From Dactylosporangium sucinum (GTDB lineage Bacteria; Actinomycetota; Actinomycetes; Mycobacteriales; Micromonosporaceae), in the NCBI RefSeq assembly GCF_014647515.1, contig NZ_BMPI01000001.1, forward strand, positions 186,001-250,000: a stretch of DNA of 64,000 nt, read 5' to 3'. The number at the start of each line of letters is the position of its first letter. Within the stretch, counting starts at the first letter, position 1. The notes below the pieces were generated by a model. It made no database searches. It saw nothing but the letters and a program-made list of their open reading frames with translations, and was not told the DNA's origin. The position numbers and the translations under genes were made by a program. Shown in pieces: positions 1-12,000 of the stretch.

Positions 1-3000
1 GAGCCCCGGTGCGGTCGGGGGTTGCTCACCACCAGCGAGAGTCGCACCTCGACCGCGCTCGGACCCTCGCCGAGATCCAGCACGAGCGACGTCGGCGGCA
101 GCGACGGTTCGTTGGCCAGCCGGGAGTACCCGATCATCAGGCGGGTCTCGAACTCGACCTCCGACGGCACGAGCTCGGCAGGCAGCACGGCGAGCAGCTG
201 CCGGCGGATCTCCGGCGCGCCCTGCAGGAGCTCCGGGATGCCGAACGGGACGAATCGTTCGGGCTCGGTGTCGGTGAGCCATCCGACGATCTGGTCGAGG
301 TCGCGCCCGCCGGTCTCCTCCGGCAGGACCAGCATCACCTCGGTGACCGTGGTGACCACGTCCCGCAACGCCTTGCCGGCGATGCGAACCGCGTCCTCCG
401 CGGTCCACTGCGTGCCCTCCAGGGCGAGCAACGGCATGGCGATCGACGTGACCGGGGCGCCGGCCGCGGCGAGAATGTCCGGCTCTCCCTGTGCGATCGC
501 GGCGAACACGCCCACGTACGCGTCGTAGAGCGCGTCCTGCCGGCGCCGGACCGGCGTGGGTACCTGGACGACGAGACCGGTGCCGCTGTGGTCGAGTCCC
601 CGCTCGGCGAAGAGCGCGGCGCCGCCCGGGGCCTCCCAGGTCGGGTAGGGCACGGCCTCGACGACCGCGTTGACGTTCTGCCGCCGCACGTCGCCCCGGA
701 CCAGTGTGACCGTGAACGGCGACAGCGATCCGGGCAACCGCAGCGGTGGCGGCATCGCCTCGCGGGGGCGGGACGTGGTGCGTGCCTGACCGTGGGGGCG
801 CCGCCGCGGCGGTCCGGCGCTGGGCTGCCCGGTCGACGTCGGCGGCGCGACCGCGACGAGGTCGGCCGCGGCCAGGATCGTCGGCTTGCCGTCCAGCGTG
901 AGACCGACGACCCGGGGATTCGACGCATGGTTCCCGGTCCGCAGGTCCGGCACGGCCGACCGGCGCGTGACCACCTGCGCTCCGGCCCGGTCCGAGGCGT
1001 CGAGCAGCGCCGTGACGCCGAGCGGCGACGCCGGCCCGGGACCGCTCGACGGTGCGAGCGGGAAGAGCCGCAGGCGCGACCGGGCCCGCGCCGACAGGCC
1101 GGCGACGACGTCGACCTGCGCGCCGTCGAGGTCGCCGATGTAGACGTTGACCGCGTCCGCGGGGGCCGGGACCGGCGGCGGTTCTACTGTGCCGGCCGTG
1201 CCGCCGTCCACGTCCAGCACGATGCCGGAGCGCACGGTGGTCAGCACGAACCCCGGCGGCGCAGTGGGGTACGCCTCGTCGGGCCGGCCGGACACGTGTC
1301 GCCGGTGCACGCCGCTGGCGTACCGGCCGAGCACCCGGAACTCGCCCACCGGGGCGATCAGTTCGAGCTGCTCGCGCTCCGCGAGGTGCTGGGCGAGCGA
1401 CAACTGGCCGCCGTCGCCGGCGCCCGCCCGGTGCAGCCACACCCGCCCGCGCCGGGCGCCGAGCAGCACCGACAGCGGCTCGAACGCCTGCAGCAACAGG
1501 TCGTCGGTCACGTCGGGCGTCGTCACCACGCGGATCAGGTCTTCGCCGGCGGAGGCGACCTGGTCCACCACACTGCGCGCGTACCGCAGCGCGCGCGACG
1601 TGTCCGCCGTGGACGCCCTGGCGGAGGTCCCGTCGGCCCGGCGGATCAGCACGGCGTTGTCGACGACCTCGGCCACGAGGTTGCCCGGCAGGTAGTACAC
1701 GCCGGTCTCGGGATCCAGCCGCGCCCGCGCGCTCGGACGGGCCCCTGCCCAGAGGTACTCGCCGGTGGGCGGCGCGACGCCGACCGGGGCGGCCCGCATC
1801 GGCAGCGCCGCGACGCCCGCCGCCGGCAGCTCCACCGTGAGCGCCGAGACGAGGTCGGAGCCGAGCACAGTCGACGAGTGCTCACCCAGGAACACGATCC
1901 AGTTGCCGAGCCGGAGCCGGCCCGGCTCGCGCCGATCCAGGGCGGTGGCACCGCCGGTACGGGCGGCGACGATCCGCGGCGCGCGGGGGTCGCCCGGGAA
2001 CTGCACGGCATCGTCCGCGGTCGCGACGACCCGGATCGGCCGGCCCTCCAGCCGGCTCAGCTCGGCCGCCAGCCGGGCCGCGTATGCGCTGCCGGTTGCG
2101 GTGGGGTCGGTCGGGTCGGGCGGGCGCCCCTGCCCCGCGCCGCCCACGACCAGGACGACCACCTCCTGCCCGGCCCACGTCGGTGACCCGACGATGCGTT
2201 CGGCCGCCCGCTGGACGTCGAGCAGGTCCTCGCCCAGTCGCAGCGCGTCGAGGGTCTGGTCGTAGTGACCGGCCACCGTGTACGCGCCCGAGAACTCGGG
2301 GAGCGCCTCGGCTGCCGCGAACGCCTCGACGGAACCCTCCGGGCCCGGCAGGTACGCCCCGGACCGCAGCGGCACGCCGTGGGGGGTGAGCGACTCGTGC
2401 CGCTCGCGGACGAAGCTGTCCGCCTTCGCCAACGCCGTCTGCGGATCCACGAGCAGCTCGGCCGCCCCGTCGAGCCGGAAGGCCAGCTCCATCTTGCCGC
2501 CCGCGACCGGCTTCGCCAGCACGCCGAGGGCGGCGAGATCGAGCTCACCGCGGACCCGGTGCGCGTCCACGGTGAGGTGGACGACCAGGCCCGAGCCCAC
2601 CAGCAGGTACGGCAGTTCGCGGTCGGTGACCTGACCGACGCGGGACCGCGTGGTCGCCGAGTGGCGCGTGGTGCGGCGGTGCTCGACGCCGAGCGCGGCG
2701 TTCGTGCGCAGGACCGACGTGGTGAGCGGATGACCGTCGGCCGCCGGACCGTCTCCGAGGAGGTCGCCGAGCAGGCCGAACGCCGCGGCCGAACTGAGCT
2801 CCAGCCCGTCTGCGTGCCCGCTGGACTGTTCGGTGGTCGAGCGCTGCTCGCCGAAGCTGTGCGCCTTGATCCGGGAGGGTACGAAGTCCCGGGCCTTCGC
2901 GTCGTAGAACGAGTAGCGGATCGCCACCTCGCCCTGCAGGTCGGTGAACGCGCCGTCGCCGGAGAGCAGCGCCGGCGGGTCGTAGCCTTCGGACCGGACG

Positions 3001-6000
3001 GCGCGGTGCGCGTGGCCGGACAGCGACGGACCGGACAGCACGCGTCGCAGCGCGTCGATCGGCCGGCCGCCCCAGCCGAACAGCTTGGCGACGGCCTGGC
3101 TCCGTTTGCCGTTGCTGGCCGGCTGCTCGCCGGAGAGCACGGACATGACGTTGTCGAACAGTGCCCGCGCGGCCAGCGGGTCGACCGCGGCGAGCAGCAC
3201 CTTCCGGTCGGCCAGGTCCTGCGGGGTCACCTCGAAGGGCTTGCCGTCGGGCGGCGGCGGTGGCCGGTCGGCGTCGGTCAGGGCCGCGTCGACCTGGCCG
3301 ATCGGGAACGGCGACGAGGAGAACTCCGCAGCCGCGCCGGCGACCGCCGCGGCGGCCTCCTGGACGCCCGGGAGTGCCGCGGACGGGATCATCACGACCT
3401 CGGTCAGGTCGGCCTCGCCCAGTCCCGGACCGGTGCCGGGCTCGGGGATGCCGCCGCCAGGCGGTTGGTGGCGGTACGGGCGCCACAGCAGCGTGCCCAG
3501 CAACCCGAGCGTCAGCGTGTTGAGCAGCGTGGACGGTTTGGTCGTCCGGACCACCTCGACGGTGATCCTGGTCGTGCCGGCGTACCGGTGCCCGAACCCC
3601 GTGAGCTCGACGAGGTCCTGCCGGCCGGCGGACTCCTCGACCGCACTGTGCTGCACATGGGACAGTCCGAGGTGGGTGGCGGTGGCGCCGCCCGATGCGA
3701 ACGCGGCCGGGCCGCCGGGCTGGGGTGCGTTGACGCCGAGGCCGGCCTGGTTGCCGGCCTCGCGGCCCCGGCCGGACGCGCGCATCCGGTTGCGGATGGC
3801 GGTGCGCAGCCGGCCGACCGACATGTCCGGGACGTCGTCGACGTACCGGTAGCCGGACTGACGGGTGGCCCGGACCACGAGCTGGACGCGCTCGCTGCGG
3901 TTGGCCGCGTCGGCCGACGGGTGCAGCACGATGCCCGGCCCCAGGAGCTGCTCGGACATCGACTCGAGGGAGCCGAGCTGCAGGAGCGCGTTCAGGTCGG
4001 CCGGCAGCCGGCTGTCGGACAGTTCGTTGTGGACGCCGCCGGCGCCGTCGGAGGCGAGCACCCACTGCGACGTGAGCAGCTCGGGCGCCCGCCGGCGCAG
4101 CAGTTGCTGCGCGGCCGCCTGGACCGGGCCCAGCCCTTCGGCGGTGTGCTGGTCGGGTGCGGCGAGGAGGCGTTCGGTCACGGCCACGCCCGGCAGCCGG
4201 CCCGGCGAGATCGTGGCGGGCACCCCCGGCGGTGGGTCGGCCGGCGGCGCCGGCTCCGGCCGCAGGAGCGACAGCCCCTGGTCCACCACGACGAACCGGG
4301 TGCTGCTCCGCGGTCTGCCCCGATACACCGCGTTCTCGCCGCTGATCTCCGCGGTCAGCCGGAAGACGAGGTTCGCGCGGTGCTCGGTGTGGACCGCCTC
4401 CGGCTGGCTGAGCCAGCGACCGGCGCCGACCTCGTCCACATCGGACACCGAGACGCTGCGGGTGTTCTCCGTGACGCGGCCGTAGCCGAACCAGGCCACC
4501 TGCACGGGAGTGCCCGGCGACTGGGTCTCGCTTGCCTGGTCGACGTCGCCGATGCGGATGACCACCTTCCGGGCGGCGTGCCGGGCCGAGCCGGACTCGA
4601 CCTCGCTCCGGGAGTCGAGCAGGTCCGCACGGCGCAGCGTGACCTGGCCGGCGCCCGGCGCCAGCCCGAAGGCCTGCGCCTGCACGGTGATGCGGGCCCG
4701 GGTGTCCACGAACCCGCCCGGCGTCAGCGTCTCGAACTCCAGCGCCGCCTCCGTGCCCCGCATCCACTGCCCGGCGAGCTGGTCGGGGTTGGTGAGCAGC
4801 TCGGCGGCGGCCTGGATGGAGCTCTCCGACACACCGGTACCGGCGAGCATGTCGGCCAGCTCACGGGCGAGCGCGGCGGTGCCCAGGACGTCGGTGACGA
4901 TGTCCTCGCCGGTGACGCCGGCGCGCTCACCGAGCGCCTGCTGGACGTCGTTCGGCAGTACCGGCCGGGGTGCGCGCCGGGGCGGGGTCGGTGCGGGCGG
5001 GCCGTACCGCGGCGCCGGCGCACGCACGGCCGGCGCGGGCGTGATCTGCACCGCCGGCACCGAACGGGCGGCGCCGATGGAGCGGATCTCGGCCGTCGAG
5101 ACCGGTACCGTGGGCGCGAGCGACTCCGGCATCACGAACCGCACGCGGCCGTCCCGGACAACGTCCCGCATGCGTCTGGTCCCCGGGCTCGGCCGGGTCT
5201 CGTCGGCCGGCACGGCGGCCCGGAACTGGTTGCGCAGGCTGTTCAGCAGCGCCGCCAGCAGCCCGCCCGACGTCGTGCGCGGCGTGAACGTGACCTCCAC
5301 CTCGACGACGTAGTCCAGGTCGTAGTCGAACGTGGAGAGCGGCCCCTCGTAGGTGCCGCCGCGGCGCCCGGTGCCCTGGAGACCGACCCGGCCGGTCCGC
5401 GACCGGGTCCACAGCCGGCTGCGCAGGCCGCCCAGGCCGATGCTGCGCAGCCAGCGCGTCACCCGGCCGAACGGGATCGCGGCGACGGCACCCACCGCGT
5501 AGCCGAATCCGCCGGCGAGCGTGTCGGCGCCGGCGCTGCCGGCCGAGTGTCCCGGCAGCAGCCGGAGCGTGCCCCGCTCCTGGCGGCCGATCCGGGGGTC
5601 CCCGCGCCGCACCGGGAACACCCGGACGGTGACCACCTCGTCGCCGCCCGGCACCGACCGCGTCCGGCGGTAGCGCGCCCCGGCACCCGTGAGCGCCCGA
5701 TCCTCCGACGGCGCCGCCCCGGCGGCGGACCCGTCCGGGTCGGCCTCGGCGAAGAAGGCATTCTGGTTGCCGAGCAGCGCGTCGGTCGAGAAGTCGGCGG
5801 CCAGCTCGCGGCGCAGCTGATGCCGGTCGAGCGCGGTCGGTGGCGACAGCCAGGGTGCGCCGCGTCGCAGCGACTCGACCGAGTCGAGAATCTTGTCGAC
5901 CAGCAGCTCCGACCCGGACATCAGGTCCGCCGTCGCCGAGCCGAGGCCGCGGCCGGTGGCGAGCCCGATGGGTTCGAACCGGCCGGTCGGCTCGCCGTCA

Positions 6001-9000
6001 CCGTCCACCGCGGGAGACCGGGACGGTTCCGGATCGGCCAACCCGCGGACCATGGCCTCGAACCGGGCCGCCTCCGGCTCCGGAATGTGCAGGATGAGCA
6101 CCCCGTCGGCGAGCACCGGCGCTCCGGAGACCGAGGCCGCGGTGGCGGCGACCTCCGCACTCAGGTCGGCCGTGACGCGGTACACGGCCACCGGGCCCTC
6201 GTACTCGGACCGGTTCCATCTTCCTGCGCCGACGGACGCCTGGGCCTCGACCTCGCCGCTCGTGCGGACGGTGAGCGCGGCATGGGCGTTGAAGCCGGCG
6301 AGGTCCCCGGCGGAGTCCGACTCGGCGCCGAACAGCGGCCCGCCCTTGACGTACGGGTTGGCCGATACCGACGTGCCGTACGCGTCGGTCGTGAGGGCCG
6401 ACGCGTGCCCTCGGGAATCGGTGACGAGCGGGTGCTCCCGGGTGTCGATCCGCTGGATGCTGCGGGGCACCGCCGTGACGTGGAACGCGGCCTCCTCGCG
6501 GTGCCGCCCCGACGGGAAGACCGGCGTCGGCACGCCACCACCGAGGAGCTGGGTCCCGTTCGCCACCATGGTCCGCTCGCTGAGCGCGTCGGTCACGCTC
6601 TCCTCGAAGCGCTCGCCGGCACCCTCGAAGTTGCCGAGGACGTTGCTGGCGAGCCGGTCCAGGCCGGACACCGACTCGACGGCGGCGGACACCGACCCCA
6701 GCAGCCGGCGCAGCCGTTCCCGGGCCGCCGGACCGGTCGGGGCGGGCACCGGGATGACCTCGCCGGCGTCGGCCGACTGCCCGACGGTGTGCTCCACCGG
6801 CACGCTGAGCACCACGCCCGCGTCGCCGACCGGCTGGTTCGCCGTCAACGCCTCGGCGGGCGAGCCCGCCGGCGGCTCGATCGTGACCTGCCACTCGGCG
6901 CCGGTCAGGCGGAACCAGGACTCCTCGCCGGAGTACCCGATCGACCGGGTCGCGCTCGCGGACACCGACCGGCCCGCCTCGTGGGTACGCCTGGCCTCGG
7001 CCTCGATCGCCAGGCCGGCGCCGACGTTGCCGGGGGCCGAGCCGCCGGCGAGCGCGATCTGTACGCCGTCGATCGGCAGGACGCCGCCGGTGATGCCGGT
7101 CGAGGTCGAGGCGTGCGCGGCGCCTGTCTCGTGGGTCGCCTCGACGGCCACGCCGGGTGCGCCGCCGGTGGCGGCGGGCGGGCCCGGTTCGGCGAGCTGC
7201 GATGGCGGCAACGGATCGGCGGAGGCGGGGTCGCCGAGCCGGAGCGCGACGGTGACCCGGTAGGCGAGGCCATGCCGGTCGTGCAGCGTCAGCCGGAGCC
7301 CCCGCGCGCCGGCCAGCCGCTTGGCCGCCTCCTCGCTGCCCAGCGCCGTGAACCGTCGCACAAACCCGGCGCGCAGCTGCGCGTCGATCGCACTCTGCTC
7401 GTCGTCGCCCAGCCGGCCCCGCCCGGGCAGGCCCGCCGGTCGCGCGGCGACAGCCTCGTCGGCCAACCCGTCCGTGTCTGCGCCGTCGAGGCGGTGCCGG
7501 CCGATGCGCTCGATCCGTCCCCGCTCGCCCCAGCCGTGACCGGCACGGGCCGCCCCGCCACCAGCGGTGGACGTGAGGCCGGCGGGCAGCCGTCGCGCCG
7601 AAGCGGCGCCCGGCTGCCCGCCGGCGGCCGTGCGAAGCTCGGCGATGCGCCGTTGCCTGGCGAGACGGCCGGCCGCGGCGATGAGCATGGCCTCGGTGGC
7701 CGCGTTCTCACCCGTGACCCGGCGGCCGGCCCGGGTCGCCGCCACCTCGGCCCGCACCCGGACGGCCTGTACCCGCTGGCGCTGGAGCTCGGCCAGGCGC
7801 ACCTCACGCAGGGTGCCGGCGACGGCGGTCCAGTAGCCCGCGGGGTCGGTACCCACCGGTGCCGTGAACGCGTCGACGAGCACGCTGAGGTCCCACGTGA
7901 GCGACTCCGCCTCCGCAAGCTCGGCGTCGATCTCCGCCAGCGCGGCCGCGTGCTCAGCGACCAGAGCGTCGGCGGTCCCGGCCCGATGGGCCGCTTCGGC
8001 GAGATCCTCGATCCGCATCGAGGCGGCCGCCGACCCGGGCCGGACGAGCTGGTGCCAGTTCGGGTCGTGGGCGGCGGCGGTTCGCGCCGCCTGCTCGACC
8101 TGTTCCCGCGCGGCCCGGCCGGCCTGGGCGTACCGGCGTCGCGCCTGCGGCTCGCGGAGGCGTTCGTGCAGCCGCTTGGCCTGCGCGAGCCACGCGGTGT
8201 CCTCCGTGGATGGGGTACCGCCGTCGGCGACGAGGGCCACGATCGCGGCGACCCGCCCCGGCGCGTCCTCGGCCTGGGCGGCGTCGATGCGGGCCAGCTC
8301 CCGTCGGCGGGTCTGTGTCTCGGCGAGCAGCCCCACCGCGGCCGCGATGCCGCGCAGCCGCTCGGGCTCCTCGGCCTCGGCCCGGGCACCCGCCCGCTCG
8401 ACCTCGGCCCATTGGTCGGGGCTCAGTGCCGGCGGCCGGGCCGCGTCGAGCGGCTGCGCGTCGTGGCTGCCGTACCGCGCCCGCTGCGCCAACGCGCGCT
8501 GGTAGGCACGGTTCCCGGCGGTCTGGGCCGCCGTGCGGACCGGGACCAGCCGGCCGTCGAGCTCCGCCGTGCCGGTCTCCAGGGTCTCGCGGAGGACGTC
8601 GTCGTGTGCCCGCCCGGCCCGTTCCCGCGCTTCGTCGAGGACCGCGTCGCGGGCGCCCAGCGCCGCCTGGACGCGGGCCCAGAACTCCGCGGTGGCGCGG
8701 AGTTCGCCGGCGTACGCCCGGTCGCCCGCCACGCCGAGCACGAGCCGCTGCTGGGCCGCCACGAAGTTGCGCCACGCCTGCGGTCCGGCCGCCGTCGCCT
8801 GCTCGTGGTCCCGCCGGAGCTGCTCGCGGGCCCGGTCGATCTCGGGCTGTCGCCGGCGGACGGCCGCGGCCACCTCGTCGAGGAGCGCGTTGGTCGTGGT
8901 GGCGTTCTCCAGCCCGAACCGGTCCGGCGGTTGCTGGGCGAGCCCGGCGAGGACCCGCTCGAGCTCCTGCTGGGCGGCGAGCTGCGCGGGTGTCCAGCGC

Positions 9001-12000
9001 CGGCTGGTCCAGGCCGTGTCGGCGCCGGGTTGGTCCGAGGGGCCCGGGCGCAGCTCGTCTCCGCGAAGGTGGTGGCGGATCGGGGTGAGCACCTCGCGCA
9101 GCACGTTGAGCTCCGCCAGGTCGCCGAGCACCTGATGGGTCGGTTGGCCCTCGCCGTCCTGGTACGGCGCGGCGAGCTTCGCGTCGACGGCGGCGCGGGC
9201 CGAGGCGCCCGCGTCGTTGGCCTCCGTCGAGGTCAGCGCGACCGCCGCGGAGATGGTCCGCAGAAACTCGACCAGGTGCGCGGCCCGCGCCCGGCCGCGA
9301 GCCGGGGCCAGGACCGTTTCGGTGACGGCGTTGTACGCGCGGCGCCGCTCCCGGTGCGCCTGGGCCCGCAGGGCGTCGGTCGCCGGTGCGGGGGTCGGCG
9401 GCGGCGCCAGGAGCTCGTCGACGGTGGCGCGCTCGGCGCTCGCCCGGGCGTCGTCGATCTCTTGCGCGTGGTCGTCGAGGTATGCCCGTACGGATTCCCG
9501 GTACGCCGCGTGGTAGGCCTGGGCCGCGCTGGCCCGGGCACCCCGGTACACGCCGTCCAGCCGTACCGCCCGTGCGAGCCCGGACGCGGCGTCGCCCATC
9601 GCAAGGATCTCGCCCGGCGTCGCGTCATTGGTCAGTCCGAGCGGCAAGGCGGCGATCGCGGCCAGGTGACCCGCGACATCGTCGCCGTTGAGGTCGTCGA
9701 GCACGTCGAGCACGTCCGGCACATGCGCGTCCGGCAGCATCACGTCCGTGCCGGCAACCACGCCGAGCCCGCCGCCGGCCTGCCCGAACGCCTCGGCCAG
9801 CGCGGCGCGGGCCGCCTGGGCGGCGAGGGCGAGGGCGGCGGGCCGGGCGCGGCGCACGATCTGCTCCCGCGTCGCCTGCGCCGCCGCCTCGCCGGCCTCG
9901 CGGACCAGCTCCGCCTGCTCCGGCGTGGCGACCTGGAAGCGCGCGTCGTGCGCGGCGCGGCGCAGCTCCCCGGGATCCGTCATCGTCCGCCGGTAGGTCT
10001 CACCGGCCAGCCGGGTGGCGTCGGCGACGTCGTCGTTCTGGCGCCGTTCCCAGGCCCAGAACACCTCGCGCAACGCGAGCTGCTGCGCCGCCGACGGCCC
10101 GGCCGCGGCCAGCACCGCGTCGCGGAGGGCGAGGTACGCTGCCCGGTCCGCGTCCGACTCCTGCGCGCGGTCGTACGCGTCCAGGACGTCCTGGCGGGCC
10201 TGCGCCGCCCGTGCCTCAAGCCCGCCGCCCCGGACGAACCGCTGCTCGTACACGGCCTCCCACAGCATCGCGCGTACGGCGGCGTCGCGCTCGGCGGCGT
10301 CGCCGCCGAACGCCTCGGCGGCCTCCCGCCGGGCCTCCACCATGAGGGGCGTGTCGCCGCCCGCGGCCAGGGCGTCGATCAGCGGTTGATGGTGCGCCGA
10401 AAGCTCGTTCATCAGGGCGAGGGCCGCGACCTCGTTGGCGGAGAGCGCGTCGGGGTCGCTCAGGCCGGCCGCCGCCCTCGCCTGCGCCGCGGTGAAGTAC
10501 TCGTGCGGGGTGGCACCGGTGAGCGCGGCCTGACCCAGCCGCCGCAGGTACGCCTTCGCGCCCTCCGTCCGGGCGCGCTCGTCCAGCACGCGGTGGGCCA
10601 GCACGGCCGACTGCGCCTCGGACAGTTGCGGTGGGCGGTTGTCGAGCAGCCGCCGGTGCGTCGCCGCCGCCCGGGCCCGAGCCTCGTTGGCCGCCGCGAC
10701 CTCGGCGGCCGACAGCACGGAGGCGCCATCGCTCGACATCGGCCCGGTGGCGCCGCCCGATCCCGTCGCGTCCGCGGTCACGGGTGGGCGGGCCAGCCCC
10801 CGGGCCTGCGCGACCAGTGCCACGGCCTCGGCGAGGGCCGCGGCCCGCGCGGGGGTCAGCCGGGCACCGCCGAGATGGTGCCGCGTCAGCTCGTCGTAGC
10901 GCTCCTGGGCGGTGCGCACCTGCGCCGCGACCGCCGGAACCCGCTCGATGCCGTATCCGGGGATGAACGAGGCCCAGAGCGCCACCTGCCGCTGGGCGCG
11001 CCTGGCCCGCCGCAGCGCGACCTGCGCGGCCCGGAACTCCGCGGCTGCGGCCTGCGCGGCGGCCTCGGCGGCGTCGCGGGCCGTCAGGACCTCGCGGGCG
11101 AACGCGAGCTGGGCGGCCGTGTCGGCGAGGTCCGGCACGTCGTCGGCGGCGGTCCCGGCCCGCTCGGCCCAGTCGGCGACCTGTTCCCGCGCGGCCAGCA
11201 TCGCCGGGGTGAGCCGGCCGTACTGCACACCGGCGAACCGCGCCAGGGGCCGCAGCCGCTCGATCGTGTAGACCAGCGTCACCAGCTGGTCGGCGTCCTC
11301 CGGGGCGACCGCGAGCGCGTCGCGGTACGCCTCCCGGGCGACCAGGTTCAGTTCGGCCTGCGGTTGCGGCTGCGGGCGGGCGCGACGCAGCTCGTCGATG
11401 CCGGCCGTCGCCTCGGCCCGGCGCTGCGCCGATTCCGCCAGGCTCCGCTGGAAGGCCAGCTCGCCGGCCAGCTCGACCGCGCGGTCGTCGTCGAGCGCCT
11501 GCTGCGCATCGGGCGGCGAAGCCGGACCGGTGTCGCCGTGCGCGGCCGCCATCGGTACGGGTACGGGTACCGGCGCGGGATCGGTCGGCACCGGCGCGGG
11601 ATCGGCGAGCTGCTGCTGTCCCGGCTGCGCCACCGCGACGAAGCCGCCGAGCGCGGCGCCGTGGTGCAGCACCGTGATCGCTGGGCTACCGGCCCGGCCG
11701 GCCGACCAGAGGTGGCCGTTCTCGCGGACCACGTCGAGCCGCACCTCGAGCGCGTGGGCGGCGAACTGGACGATGAGGTCCGCCTCGCGGCCGCCGGGCC
11801 ACCACCCGGCCTGTCGCAGGTTGTCGGCGAGCCGCTGCGCACCGGCGGCGTCGAGGCCGTGATGCCGCCAGAACGGCTGGTTGCGCCGATACAGCAGGGG
11901 AATCTGGTCGGCCACGAAAGCGCGCAACGCCGCGAGCGTCGGCGGCCGGAACGGCTGCGGACTCCACGGTGGACGGGCCGCCTGGTCCGCCGCGCGGCGG

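Noticed and set aside
2545..4767. Minus-strand 740-codon frame
   Set aside because: It is another frame of the giant gene and Arg/Pro-rich. The frame starting at 17564 passes through the same DNA with balanced protein-like composition.
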